64,000 nucleotides of DNA from Candidatus Binatus soli (GCA_002479255.1 DLMJ01000021.1:62001-126000), one strand, 5' to 3'. Shown: positions 16,309 to 29,539, numbered from the stretch's first letter. The notes: generated by a model not told the origin, from the letters alone. Numbers and translations are program-made.

Positions 16309-16566
16309 CTAAGCGTGGCAATGCTTCTTTCCTTTCCCACTGCCAGGGCTCATCACTTTGGCCAACACGTTGGCGCCACCGAGATACGTCAGAATATCGT
16401 ACGCCATACATTCGTCGCAGGCCCTGAGACCGGTGGCGTGGAGAAGATTGCGCATATCGATGCGCAGCCGGCGATTCCGATGCCGGTGATTATCGAGAAT
16501 GTCGCGAAGGGCTTCTTCCCCCTGGCAATAGCCTCGGAAGTCCCGACCTTCCGTCTCCTCCAACAC
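16309..16566 (-). CDS. Hypothetical small basic protein, possibly decayed at its 5' end
   Basis: 85 residues from a GTG at 16566, with pieces such as LRDILDNHRHRNRRLRIDMR and LRACDECMAYDILTYLGG. No family recognised. Third-codon GC is higher in this frame than in the opposite-strand frame 16216-16614. The frame stays open and protein-like for a further 150 bases upstream (LKRRRERDRLIQRLEQRV), yet contains no standard start codon there, so the gene may have lost its start or may begin at the weak GTG. It is divergent from the RND operon. The competing plus-strand reading has a signal-like stretch but weaker codon bias. Confidence 0.35.
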   Translation of the reverse strand: MLEETEGRDFRGYCQGEEALRDILDNHRHRNRRLRIDMRNLLHATGLRACDECMAYDILTYLGGANVLAKVMSPGSGKGKKHCHA

Positions 16567-16689
16567 TTCAAGCTCGGGCCTTCGCGCTCGGGCGCACCCG
16601 ACCCGCTGCTCTAGCCTCTGGATCAGGCGATCGCGTTCCCGTCGCCGCTTAAGTTTGCGTACACCCGGCGGGATTGATCCGGAAACATT

Positions 16690-16707
16690 GCTGGAGTTCG
16701 CTCCAGC
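16690..16707 (+). other. UUCG-tetraloop hairpin in the leader of the efflux operon
   Basis: GCTGGAG, TTCG, CTCCAGC forms a seven-base-pair stem capped by the very stable UUCG loop, 24 bases before the GTG start of the RND permease gene and just upstream of its ribosome site. It could insulate or stabilise the 5' end, or end a transcript from upstream. Confidence 0.45.
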
Positions 16708-16731
16708 CCTAATCGCGCGAGGTCATTTACA

Positions 16732-19700
16732 GTGCCTGGTTTTTCATTGCGCAATCCGCATGCCGTAATCGTGGGCGCGCTGCTCACGATAATCCTGGGT
16801 GTCGCGGCATTCCTCAGCATGCCCGTCGATGTCTTTCCCACTCTCGACATCCCGGTCGCGGTCGTGGCCACGTTCTATCCGGGGATGCCGCCGCTGGATA
16901 TGGAGGCGGACATCACGACCCGCTTCGAGCGTTTCTTCACGCTCGGCAGCGACATCGAACACATGGAATCGCGATCGCTTCCGGGAGTCAGCATCATCAA
17001 GGTCTTCTTCCAGCCGGGCGTTGATTTGAGCGCCGCGACCGCCTCGCTGGGCAACCTCGCGATGGCCAATTTGCGCCATCTGCCTCCCGGTACGCTGCCG
17101 CCGCTCGTCCTGAAATCCGGCGCATCGTCGTTGCCGGTCACGCTCGTGACCGTGGCGGGCAAGGGATTCAACGAGGCGCAGCTCCACGACCAGGCGCAGT
17201 ACAACATCCGCAACTGGATCGCGACCGTGCCCGGTGCGTCGGTGCCTCCGCCGTTCGGGGGCAAGGAGCGGCAGATCATGGCGTACGTCAATCGCGACGC
17301 CCTTCAGGCGCGCGGGCTGACCTTGATGGACGTCGTTAATTCGCTCAACGACGCCAACCTCATCATTCCGGCGGGTGACGCGAAGATCGGCTCGACTGAC
17401 TACTTCGTTTATAGCAACAGCATGATTGAGGACCCGACCGATATTGATCAGGTGCCGGTCAAGGTCGGGGCCGGTGAAGCTCCGGTGTTCATGGGCGACG
17501 TCGGGCACGTCGAGGACGCGGCGCAGATTCAGCAGAACATCGTGCGCATCAACGGCCAGCGCTCGGTGTACATCGCCGTGATGAAACAGGGCAACGCCAA
17601 CACGATCGCGGTCGTTGACGGCGTCGGCCAGGTGATCAAAAGAATCGCCGGTCTGCCCAACGGGATGAGCGTCAACGCGATCTTCGGGCAGGACGCGTAC
17701 GTGCGCGCGGCGGTCGACAGCCTCGAGCATGAGGCTGCCTCGGGCGCCGTCCTCGCATCGCTGATGATCCTGATTTTCCTGGGCAGCTTCCGCTCGACAG
17801 TCGCGATTTTTTTGTCGATCCCGCTGTCGATTCTTGCCGGCGCGTTCGGCCTGCGCATGAGCGGCGCCACCATCAACGTGATGACGCTCGGCGGCTTCGC
17901 GCTCGCAATCGGCCGTTTGGTTGACGACTCGACGGTCGTGCTCGAAAACATCAACCGCCATCTGGCCCAGGGCAAGGCTCCGCCCGACGCCGCGCGCGAC
18001 GGCGCCAACGAAGTCGCGCTGGCGGTCCTTGCCTCGACGATCACAACCGTCATCGTCTTCTCGCCGGTGATGTTTCTGTTCGGCGTAGCGAAGTCGCTGT
18101 TCAGCGCGCTGTCGCTGGCGGTGGTCCTCTCGATGCTGGCGTCGTACGTGGTCTCGATGACGGTGATCCCGGTTTACTGCGCGTATTTTCTGACGGCGGA
18201 CGCGGCGCGCGAGGCGGAAGAAGGCACCGGCCGTGGCTTTCTGGCCGCGTTCATCCGCAGCTACGACCGCTTCGCGGAACGTTACGAGCGTCTGCTTGAT
18301 CGGGTGCTCAATCACAAAAGCGCGGTGATCGTTGCTGCCACGATTCTCTTTGCGGTGAGCATGGCCGCATTTCCTCTGCTCGGCGCCGAACTGTTCCCCA
18401 GAACGGACGCCGGTCAGTTTGTCATCCAGTTCCGCGCGCCGCTCGGAACGCGCATAGAGCTCACCGAGCAACTGGCTGAACGTCTGGAAAACACGATTCG
18501 AGAGGTGATACCGCCGGCTGAACTCGCGACGGTGGTCTCGAATATAGGTTTGGAGCCGGAATTCTCGGCGATCTATTCGCCAAACGCGGCCAGCGATTCG
18601 GGCTTCGTGATGGTGGCGCTCAAGCACGAGCACCGCGTCTCGACCTGGGACTACGTCGCGAAGCTCAAAGCGATTCTACCCGCGCGTCTTCCGGAAATTC
18701 GCACCTTCTTTTCATCTGGAAGCATCATCGACTCGGTGCTTAATTTCGGGCTGGCGGCGCCGATCGATATACAGATGAGCGGCCAACGCTACTCCGAGCT
18801 GTTCGACCTGGCGCGCAAAGTCGATGCGCGCGTGAAAGGCCTGCCGGAAGTCGCCGGGACGTTCATTCCCGAGGAATCGAACTATCCGACGCTCAAGATC
18901 AACGTTGACCGGGTGAAAGCCGCGCGGCTGGGTCTCACCCAGCGCGACGTCGTCACCAACGTGATCACCGCGCTCACCTCGAATCAAATGATCGCACCGT
19001 CAATCTGGATCGATCCGAAGACGGGCAATGATTACTTCCTGACCGTGCAATACTATGAAGATCAGATCAATTCACTCGACACGCTGCGCAACATCCCGGT
19101 GCGAAGCAGCGGCGGCGACCATTCGCGAGCCGACGCACTGCTGCTGCGCAACGTCGCTACCATAACCCGCGAGCAGCATCCCGCCGAGGCGGACCATTAC
19201 GACATTCAACGCGTCGTCGATGTGCTGGTTGCGCCGAGCACCGATGACATGGGCGGCGCGCTGAAGGCGGTGCGGAAGGCGCTGGCCGACCTCAAATTGC
19301 CGGCGGGAACTGAAATCGCATATCGCGGCTCGGTTGAATCGATGCAGCGATCGTTTTCCAGCTTCGGTTACGGCCTCGCGATGGCGGTGGTGCTGCTTTA
19401 CCTCGTGATGGTGGCGCAGTTCCGCTCGTTCCTCGACCCTTTCATCATAATGTTCGCGGTTCCGATGGGTCTGATCGGTGTCGTGTGGACGCTTTATTTC
19501 ACCGGCACCACGCTCAATATCGAGTCGTTCATGGGAATCATCGCGATGGTCGGGATCGTGGTGTCCAACGCGATCCTGCTGGTGGATTTTGCCAACCGGC
19601 GCTTCCGTGGCGGGGAGGAACTCCGCCTGGCAATCGTGGAGTCGGCGAAAATCCGGATGCGCCCGATTCTGATGACAACGCTGGCGACGGTGGTGGGCCT

Positions 19701-19860
19701 GATGCCGATGGCGCTCAAGCTGGGCGCCGGATCGGAAGCCTCCGCTCCGCTCGCGCGCGCAGCCGCCGGCGGACTGGCAGTCTCCACGCTGCTGACGCTG
19801 TTCCTGGTCCCTGCACTCTACGAAACATTCTACGGCCGTCGTCAGCAGGTATCTAAATGA
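16732..19860 (+). CDS. RND efflux permease (HAE1/AcrB-like)
   Basis: 1042 residues, normal length for the family, with GTG start preceded by GAGGT at a spacing of eight. Twelve helices and two large periplasmic loops. Helix 4 carries the proton-relay pair Asp398-Asp399 (GRLVDDSTVVLENI). In helix 10 the usual Lys before Asn-Ala-Ile is Ser945 (VVSNAILLVDFA), as in some RND subgroups, so the relay may differ from AcrB. It pumps small hydrophobic compounds out across the envelope together with the adaptor and channel encoded next. The stop overlaps the adaptor start (ATGA at 19857-19860), so the two are translationally coupled. No local repressor gene is seen. Confidence 0.92.
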   Translation: MPGFSLRNPHAVIVGALLTIILGVAAFLSMPVDVFPTLDIPVAVVATFYPGMPPLDMEADITTRFERFFTLGSDIEHMESRSLPGVSIIKVFFQPGVDLSAATASLGNLAMANLRHLPPGTLPPLVLKSGASSLPVTLVTVAGKGFNEAQLHDQAQYNIRNWIATVPGASVPPPFGGKERQIMAYVNRDALQARGLTLMDVVNSLNDANLIIPAGDAKIGSTDYFVYSNSMIEDPTDIDQVPVKVGAGEAPVFMGDVGHVEDAAQIQQNIVRINGQRSVYIAVMKQGNANTIAVVDGVGQVIKRIAGLPNGMSVNAIFGQDAYVRAAVDSLEHEAASGAVLASLMILIFLGSFRSTVAIFLSIPLSILAGAFGLRMSGATINVMTLGGFALAIGRLVDDSTVVLENINRHLAQGKAPPDAARDGANEVALAVLASTITTVIVFSPVMFLFGVAKSLFSALSLAVVLSMLASYVVSMTVIPVYCAYFLTADAAREAEEGTGRGFLAAFIRSYDRFAERYERLLDRVLNHKSAVIVAATILFAVSMAAFPLLGAELFPRTDAGQFVIQFRAPLGTRIELTEQLAERLENTIREVIPPAELATVVSNIGLEPEFSAIYSPNAASDSGFVMVALKHEHRVSTWDYVAKLKAILPARLPEIRTFFSSGSIIDSVLNFGLAAPIDIQMSGQRYSELFDLARKVDARVKGLPEVAGTFIPEESNYPTLKINVDRVKAARLGLTQRDVVTNVITALTSNQMIAPSIWIDPKTGNDYFLTVQYYEDQINSLDTLRNIPVRSSGGDHSRADALLLRNVATITREQHPAEADHYDIQRVVDVLVAPSTDDMGGALKAVRKALADLKLPAGTEIAYRGSVESMQRSFSSFGYGLAMAVVLLYLVMVAQFRSFLDPFIIMFAVPMGLIGVVWTLYFTGTTLNIESFMGIIAMVGIVVSNAILLVDFANRRFRGGEELRLAIVESAKIRMRPILMTTLATVVGLMPMALKLGAGSEASAPLARAAAGGLAVSTLLTLFLVPALYETFYGRRQQVSK

Positions 19861-20999
19861 ATAAGTTTCTTGGCCGCACAATCGCGGCCGTCTGCATACT
19901 AACGGCGGCGACTGGATGCTCGCGTGCGCATAACGAGGCACCGAACGATTCGCGGCGCACGGTTGTGGTGATTCGGCCGCAGCGCGGCGACATGATCCGT
20001 TCGATCACGTTGCCCGGAGATTTGGTCGGGCTATACCAATCGACTCTCTATGCGAAGGTTACTGGCTATTTGAAAAGTATCTCAGTTGACAAGGGCGATT
20101 GGGTAAAGAACGGGCAGGTGCTTGCCGAAATCGAAGTTCCCGAGCTTCAGCAGCGACTCGCACGCGCCAGGGCCGATCTGGAAGTTCAGCACCTCACCTA
20201 TCAGCGCCTCGAGCAAGTCTGGAAGAGCGACCCGCGGCTGGTCGCGCGCCAGGACGTCGATATCGCGCATGGCAAATATTTCGAGGCGAAGGCGCAAATG
20301 GACGAGCTCGAAGCGATGGTCTCGTACACCAAAATCGTCGCGCCGTTCGACGGAGTCATCACGGGCCGTTTCGTCGATCCGGGAGCGCTCATCAAGGCCG
20401 GCGGAGAGCAGACGACCTCCGCTCCGGATCAGGGCTCGGCGCATCCCAATGGCGGCACGTCGCCGGTTCTTAGTCTCGCGTTGATCGACACGATGCGCAC
20501 GTATGTTTACGTGCCGGAGGACGGAGTCGGATCGATCAGGCGCGGAACGCCCGCGAAGCTGACGCTGCGAGATTTGCCCGGACGCTCGTTCGAGGGATCT
20601 GTCGCGCGCTACTCGAACTCCCTTGACCTGGGAACGCGCACCATGCTGACCGAAATCGACCTGAAAAATCCCCGCCATGAGCTTTATCCCGGGATGTACG
20701 CGAATGTGACGCTCGAACTCGAGCGGCATCGCGACGCGCTCAAGCTGCCCGAGGCGGCCATCGGCGATTCGCCCGGCGGGAAATACGTAATGATCGCGCA
20801 GGACGGGAAGCTGCGGAGACAGGACGTAACGGTCGGGATCAATACCGGCAACAGCGTCGAGATAGTCCACGGTCTTGGCGGCGGAGAAACGGTGGTGGCG
20901 ACTCTGGATCCTTCAATAGTTCCGGACGAAGTAGTCAATATCGTAGAGCAGAAGGCCCAGCCTGATGAACGATCGAACATGGCTGCAAAAACCCAGTGA
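19857..20999 (+). CDS. RND efflux periplasmic adaptor lipoprotein (membrane fusion protein)
   Basis: 380 residues. Lipoprotein signal MNKFLGRTIAAVCILTAATG followed by Cys. Order of parts: lipoyl half (LYAKVTGYLKSISVDKGDWV), alpha-helical hairpin (LQQRLARARADLEVQ ... MDELEAMVSYTKIVAPFDGVI), second lipoyl half (VITGRFVDPGALIKAG), then beta-barrel and membrane-proximal domains. The adaptor links the permease to the outer-membrane channel. Here it follows the permease gene, whereas in most such operons it comes first. Confidence 0.92.
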   Translation: MNKFLGRTIAAVCILTAATGCSRAHNEAPNDSRRTVVVIRPQRGDMIRSITLPGDLVGLYQSTLYAKVTGYLKSISVDKGDWVKNGQVLAEIEVPELQQRLARARADLEVQHLTYQRLEQVWKSDPRLVARQDVDIAHGKYFEAKAQMDELEAMVSYTKIVAPFDGVITGRFVDPGALIKAGGEQTTSAPDQGSAHPNGGTSPVLSLALIDTMRTYVYVPEDGVGSIRRGTPAKLTLRDLPGRSFEGSVARYSNSLDLGTRTMLTEIDLKNPRHELYPGMYANVTLELERHRDALKLPEAAIGDSPGGKYVMIAQDGKLRRQDVTVGINTGNSVEIVHGLGGGETVVATLDPSIVPDEVVNIVEQKAQPDERSNMAAKTQ

Positions 21000-21015
21000 G
21001 TATCGGAGACATACT

Positions 21016-22407
21016 ATGCGGAAATCGATTATCAGAACTGCAGTTGTGTTCGCAGGTTGCCTACTGACTATAGCCACTCCGCAATTCGCCTGGGCGCTCG
21101 AGACCTTGCAGCCGGGTGAGAAGCTCACTCTCGAGCGCGCAATCGAACTGACGATCCGCAACCATCCGCGCGGACTGGAGATGAAATCCGAGGCCGTCGC
21201 CGCGGGCGAGCGCGTGGGGGAGGCTCGCGCAGCGCTTCTGCCGCAGGTGTACAGCGTCGGCGAATACCTGCGTTCTACAGACAATCCGATCGGAAACACC
21301 ACGTATCTCAATCCGGGGTTCATCCCGCGCATCACCGGAACACTGCACGGCGCACCGGCGAATGCCGGGCAAAGCTTTTCGACCACCGATAACTTTCTGA
21401 CCGGAGTGGCCGTGCAGCAGTACCTATTCGACTTCGGACGGGTTCGCGGCCTGATCGAGCAGCGCGATGAAGAAGCGCATGCGGCATTGTCTCAGGCGCA
21501 GTCGACGGAACTCGATCTTGCCTTCGAAGCAGCGCAACGCTATTTCGCGCTGCTGGCGGCCGCGCAAAAGGTAAAGGTCTATCAGAAGGAGATCGAGCAG
21601 CGCTCCGAGCAGCTGCATGCCGCGCAGGTGAAGGCCAGCGCCAACCTCACTCCCCAGATCGACGTGCTTACAGCGCAGGCTGCGCTGACACGCGCGCAAA
21701 CCGACCTGCTGGAGGCCTCCGATCAGCAGGCCATAGCCCGGGTGGCGCTCAACAATGCGATGGCGATAGATCGCAACGCACCGGACTACGAGCTGGCGGA
21801 CGTGCTCACTTATAAGCAGGTTTCAGGGAGTCTCGAGTCATTCTTCGCTTCCGCAATCGCAATGCGGCCGGACCTGCGCGCGCTCGAAGCCGAAGCGCAA
21901 GCGGCCGGTGCGCAAGTCAAGCAGGCCCGCAGCGATTATTTTCCTTCGGTGGGAGCGACGGCCGGCTACAGCGCGATGGGCGCGGGTCTTCCGGCGGCGA
22001 ACAACTTCAACGCGGGAATAGTAGTGACGTGGCCTATCTTCAACGGCTTCGCGACGGAGCATCAGGTCCAGGAAGCAAAGGCCCTCCAGAACGCCATTCG
22101 CTACTCGATCGAAGATCTTGAGCAGCGCGTGTGGCTCGACGTAAAGAGTGCTTACCTCGAGCTGCAGACCTCGGTGGAGCGAATCCATCAGGCAGAAGCA
22201 ACGCTGGCTGCGTCTTCGGGGCAGCTCGAACTGGCGGACAAGCGTTACAACGCGGGTCTCGGCAATATAATCGAGCTCACCGACGCGGAGCGTTTCTATA
22301 TCGAGGACGACGCAGCATACGTCGACGCGCTGTACGGATACTCAGTGGCAGAAGCGACGCTCGATCGTGTTACCGGCGCGTCAATCCGCTCGGCGCCTGA
22401 CAAATGA
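21016..22407 (+). CDS. TolC-family outer-membrane efflux channel
   Basis: 463 residues from the ATG at 21016, which has GGAG seven bases upstream; the longer frame from 20965 overlaps the adaptor. Signal peptide ends near FAWA. Two repeated halves of long heptad helices (ALSQAQSTELDLAFEAAQRY; SVERIHQAEATLAASSGQ) and the typical DFGRV and WPIFNGF strand motifs identify the trimeric channel-tunnel family. Third part of the tripartite pump; 16 bases separate it from the adaptor gene. Confidence 0.9.
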   Translation: MRKSIIRTAVVFAGCLLTIATPQFAWALETLQPGEKLTLERAIELTIRNHPRGLEMKSEAVAAGERVGEARAALLPQVYSVGEYLRSTDNPIGNTTYLNPGFIPRITGTLHGAPANAGQSFSTTDNFLTGVAVQQYLFDFGRVRGLIEQRDEEAHAALSQAQSTELDLAFEAAQRYFALLAAAQKVKVYQKEIEQRSEQLHAAQVKASANLTPQIDVLTAQAALTRAQTDLLEASDQQAIARVALNNAMAIDRNAPDYELADVLTYKQVSGSLESFFASAIAMRPDLRALEAEAQAAGAQVKQARSDYFPSVGATAGYSAMGAGLPAANNFNAGIVVTWPIFNGFATEHQVQEAKALQNAIRYSIEDLEQRVWLDVKSAYLELQTSVERIHQAEATLAASSGQLELADKRYNAGLGNIIELTDAERFYIEDDAAYVDALYGYSVAEATLDRVTGASIRSAPDK

Positions 22408-22448
22408 AACGGGCCGGGGTAAAAGAATCAAGGCGAGGTACACTGCCC

Positions 22449-22961
22449 ATGACCATGAAGATTCCGCTGCCCGACGAAGCACGGCTCACGCCGGAAATCG
22501 CTGCGACGCTGGGCAAGCTCCCGCCGCTGAACGTGTTCCGAATGATGGCGAACGCGCCAGCGAGCTTCGAGCCGCTCGTCAACTTCGCGATGTCGATTCT
22601 GCTCCGCAGTGAGTTCGACAAGCGCAAGCGCGAGATCGCGGTGCTCCGCGTCGCACACGTTACGCGATCGAGCTACGAATGGACGCACCACGTAGCGGTC
22701 GCGAAGAGCGTTGGCGTGACCGACGACGAGATCGCCGCGATCAAGGCGGACGGCGCCGTCACGCGGCTCGATGCCGAGGGAAACCTGCTGTGCCGCGTCG
22801 CGGACGAGATCAGCCGCGACGTGCGGCTGAGCGACGAGGCGCTCGCCTCAATCATGGACCGCTACGGCGTGCGCCAGGCTACCGAACTCATCCTGTGCTG
22901 CAGCTATTTCAACATGCTGAGCCGATTTCTCGAATCGACCCGTGTGGAGCTGGAGCCTTAA
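22449..22961 (+). CDS. Carboxymuconolactone decarboxylase/AhpD-like protein
   Basis: 170 residues; start chosen at 22449 because GAGGT lies nine bases before it. An ATG at 22404 overlaps the channel gene stop and would add 15 residues. The helical CMD core is seen in KREIAVLRVAHVTRSSYEWTHHVAVAKSVGVTDDEIAAI. The redox CxxC of AhpD is absent (YEWTHH), so peroxidase-reductase function is unlikely; a decarboxylase-like or unknown role is more probable. It ends the efflux transcript, which may point to detoxification of an aromatic or lactone compound. Confidence 0.8.
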   Translation: MTMKIPLPDEARLTPEIAATLGKLPPLNVFRMMANAPASFEPLVNFAMSILLRSEFDKRKREIAVLRVAHVTRSSYEWTHHVAVAKSVGVTDDEIAAIKADGAVTRLDAEGNLLCRVADEISRDVRLSDEALASIMDRYGVRQATELILCCSYFNMLSRFLESTRVELEP

Positions 22962-23043
22962 GCCGCCGCTCCCTTCTGCCCGACGGCCCGGGAATTCGTG
23001 AAGGGTTGGATCGCTTGCTGCCCGCTTGCAGCCGGCCGCCGGG

Positions 23044-24050
23044 TTAAAGATTTTTCGGCAGCGAGTAGGAACTCAGCACGCGCACGTAGTTGGGGCGCTG
23101 GAAGGCCGCCGGGTTGGGTACATTGCGCTGACTCATGCTGCCGCACATCTGGCGAATGGATTCGTACTCGTGTTCTTCCATCCAGCTCAGGAGATCGCAC
23201 AGGACGACGCCGAGATGCTTGATGCCGTTGTGCAGCAGTGCCGAGGTCATCATCGTAACGCGCGCGCCCGCCATCACCGCCTTCAACACATCTTGCGCGC
23301 TATGGACGCCGCCGGTGATCGCCAGGTCGGCGCCGACGCGGCCGAAGATGATCGCGACCCAATGCAGCCTCAGCAGCAATTCCTCGGGGCTGCTCAGCGT
23401 CAGGCTCGGCACGACTTCGAGCTGTTCGAGATCCAAATCCGGCTGATAGAAGCGATTGAACAGCACCAGCGCATTGGCGCCGGCAGCATCGAGTTGTTTT
23501 GCCATGTTGGCGGGAGCACTGAAGAATTGCGACACCTTCACCGCAAGCGGAATCCGTACGCTTTGTTTTACCGCCTGAACCAGCTCGGTGTATGCCCGCT
23601 CGATGTGGCCGGCGGTGAGTTCCGGGTCGGTCACAATCGAATAGAGGTTCAACTCGATGGCGTCGGCGCCCGCTTGCTCAATCTCGCGCGCATAGCGGAT
23701 CCAACCGCCGGCTGAGACCCCATTGAGGCTGCCGATGACGGGAATCGAAACGCTCGCCTTGGCCGTGCGAATCAGCTCCAGATAGCCGTCGGGGCCTAAG
23801 TTGTACGTCGTCAGGTCGGGAAAGTAGCCCAGCGATTCGGCGAAACTTTCAGAGCCGCGAGAGAGATCCGCGTCAAGCGTCTCACTTTCCAGCGTGAGTT
23901 GCTCTTCGAAGAGCGAAGGCAGCACCACGGCGGCAATCCCGTGATCTTCGAGACGCCGAATACGGTCTATCGAATCGCAAAGCGGCCCGGCCGAAGCGAC
24001 GATGGGGTTCTTCAGGACGAGGCCAAGGTATTTGGTCGCTAGGTCGATCA

Positions 24051-24051
<1 letters not shown>
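23044..24051 (-). CDS. Dihydroorotate dehydrogenase-like flavoprotein linked to PFOR
   Basis: 335 residues, FMN-binding TIM barrel of the DHODH class 1 type: LGLVLKNPIVASAGPLCDS at the N-terminus, VIGSLNG, ELNLYS, PLAVKVSQF with the flavin-contacting Lys, and DLAITGGVHSAQD for phosphate binding. Its ATG at 24051 overlaps the PFOR stop (TAATG), so both are co-translated. This pairing with nifJ-type PFOR occurs in many bacteria and suggests a redox task related to PFOR or pyrimidine reduction rather than the main pyrimidine pathway. The long N-terminal extension of the open frame lies in the PFOR gene and is not used. Confidence 0.85.
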
Positions 24052-27659
<3,608 letters not shown>

Positions 27660-27939
27660 TTTGAGACCCGCAATGTATTTCGTCAGCGCCTTTTCAACAA
27701 GATAGCAATAGATTTAACAGCGTATCTAGCCATCTGGTTTGAAGTCGCGGCTGTAGTTGAGTAGCGCAGCCGGCGACCCCGCTCAAGGGTCTCCAGGACC
27801 CGAACCTCATCGAGCATGAGCGCGGCGCCCGCCATCCCTCGTGGCGCGATGCGCCCTCCGATCCGAACCGATGGCTTCCCTGTCCTTGCCTCTAGCCAGG
27901 GACAAAGCTTCGTCCTACCATCTCGCGCGGGAGGCCATC

Positions 27940-28362
27940 ATGCCCAATCGAACCGCCGTTCATTCCGAACTCTACTCGCCGGACTCCGCCGACAATCCTT
28001 CCCTGAACGGCGGGAGATGCCGCTCCTGTGGCTATGTCTTCTTTCCCCCGCAGCGTTATGGATGCGAGTCCTGCGGTGCGCCGCCCGAAAAGCTCGAGGC
28101 AGTACAATTGGGCGGACGCGGCACGCTTCATTCGTACGCAACCGTTCATCTCCATATGGGCAGGGACATCGAGGCGCCGTTCACGATCGGCCTGATCGTC
28201 CTCGATGACGGCCCGGCCATTTCTTCCACGCTTGCCAACCGCACCGACGAAGGCCTCGCCATCGGCGATCGCATGAAGAGCGTGCTCGTTACGGCCAGTA
28301 CCGATCAGGCCGGTAACGAGATGGTCGAGCTGCGCTTCGCCAAGGCAGAGGGATCCAAATGA
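27940..28362 (+). CDS. DUF35 zinc-ribbon/OB-fold acyl-CoA-associated protein
   Basis: 140 residues; GGGAGG lies six bases before the ATG at 27940. Zinc ribbon CRSCGYVFFPPQRYGCESCG at 26-45, then the OB fold (GRGTLHSYATVH, PFTIGLIVLDDGP). DUF35 proteins bind thiolase-like partners and the acyl-CoA tail. The stop overlaps the ATG of the thiolase-like gene (ATGA), so the two are made in equal amounts and probably form one complex, as for the Ltp2-ChsH2 type aldolase pairs. Confidence 0.88.
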   Translation: MPNRTAVHSELYSPDSADNPSLNGGRCRSCGYVFFPPQRYGCESCGAPPEKLEAVQLGGRGTLHSYATVHLHMGRDIEAPFTIGLIVLDDGPAISSTLANRTDEGLAIGDRMKSVLVTASTDQAGNEMVELRFAKAEGSK

Positions 28363-29510
28363 AAAAGAACCTTCGCGATATGCGCCCGGTCTATGTAGTC
28401 GGCATCGGCCTCCATCGATATCAGCGCCTCAGTGAAACCCCGTACGTGACGCTCGGCCTTACCGCGGTGCGGGAGGCGCTTGCGGATGCTGCCCTTGAAT
28501 GGCGATCGGTCGAGTCGGCCTACACCGGCACGGCGCTGATCGGAATGGCGGCTTCGCGACCGATGCTGCGCCATCTCGGCGCGACCGGAATTCCGATGGC
28601 CCAGGTTGAGAACGCGTCCGCTTCGGGATCGACCGCATTTCGCCAGGCGTGCATCGATGTCGCCAGCGGCTTGACCGATGTTTCACTCGCGCTGGGAGTG
28701 GACAAGCCGGGACCGATCGCGATGGCGGCGGGGAAGACCGGAATGCGCGATCTGGTCGGCTCTCGCATGATGCCTTTCACCCATTTCGCCCTGCTCGCGC
28801 AGGAGTACATGACTCGCTACGGTGTGAGCGCGCCGCAGATCGGCATGGTCGCGGTCAAGAACAATCGCAACGGCGCAAACAATCCCTACGCGCAGCGCCA
28901 AAAGGCAAAAACCTTGGAAGAAGTGATGGCCGGCCCGGCTATTTCGGGCTCGCTGACGCGCCTTCAATGCTGCCCCATCGGGGAGGGCGCAGCCGCGGTG
29001 ATAGTCGCCTCCGACGATGCGATCGCGCGACTCGGGATCGATCGCAAGCGCCGAGTCAGAGTCATCGCGTCGGTCACGAAAACCGAGCAGATCTACCCCG
29101 GCGCGAAAAATTTTGACGCAGAGTTGACTCGCGAAACTGTCGAGCAGGCCTATCGCGAAGCCGCCATAGGACCCGGCGACCTGAATCTGATTGAACTCCA
29201 TGACGCGTTCACGATCGAAGAGCTACTGTACGTGGAGGCAATGGGGCTGTGTGCGCCGGGCAAGGCTGCGGGCGCGATCGCCGCAGGCGAGTTCGATATA
29301 GGCGGCCGCTGCGCGGTAAGCGCCTCAGGAGGACTGCTCGCGATGGGCCATCCGATCGGTCCGACCGGCGCCGGGCAGATCGCCGAGATCACGCGCCAGT
29401 TGCGCGGCGAAGCCGGCGTGCGCCAACAGCCCAACGCAAGGACAGGCCTTGCTCACTTGGTGGGCCTCGGCGCCGTCTGCGTCGTTCATATTCTGCAGAA
29501 GCAGGCCTGA
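28359..29510 (+). CDS. Thiolase-superfamily SCP-x/Ltp-like protein with Ser replacing the active-site Cys
   Basis: 383 residues of the thiolase fold: VYVVGIGLHRY at the start, VENASASGSTAFRQ for the first active-site loop, ELHDAF with the catalytic His, and MGHPIGPTGAGQ near the C-terminus. In SCP-x thiolases the loop reads VENACASG; here the nucleophile position (residue 87, TCC codon at 28617-28619) is Ser. Classical thiolysis is therefore unlikely. Ltp-type retro-aldolases that work with DUF35 partners also lack this Cys, so C-C cleavage of a beta-hydroxyacyl-CoA side chain is a good alternative. The last Cys-containing loop is GAVCVVHIL. Confidence 0.85.
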   Translation: MKKNLRDMRPVYVVGIGLHRYQRLSETPYVTLGLTAVREALADAALEWRSVESAYTGTALIGMAASRPMLRHLGATGIPMAQVENASASGSTAFRQACIDVASGLTDVSLALGVDKPGPIAMAAGKTGMRDLVGSRMMPFTHFALLAQEYMTRYGVSAPQIGMVAVKNNRNGANNPYAQRQKAKTLEEVMAGPAISGSLTRLQCCPIGEGAAAVIVASDDAIARLGIDRKRRVRVIASVTKTEQIYPGAKNFDAELTRETVEQAYREAAIGPGDLNLIELHDAFTIEELLYVEAMGLCAPGKAAGAIAAGEFDIGGRCAVSASGGLLAMGHPIGPTGAGQIAEITRQLRGEAGVRQQPNARTGLAHLVGLGAVCVVHILQKQA

Positions 29511-29539
29511 ACGACGCTGAGGAGAGTCTGATTTTTGCG

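Noticed and set aside
16216..16614. Plus-strand 132-residue frame with a signal-like start
   Set aside because: Third-codon GC is weaker than in the minus-strand frame, and the part after the signal-like stretch shows no domain.
16744..18633. 629-residue minus-strand frame rich in Arg/His/Asp
   Set aside because: Antisense shadow of the RND permease gene, typical of GC-rich DNA.
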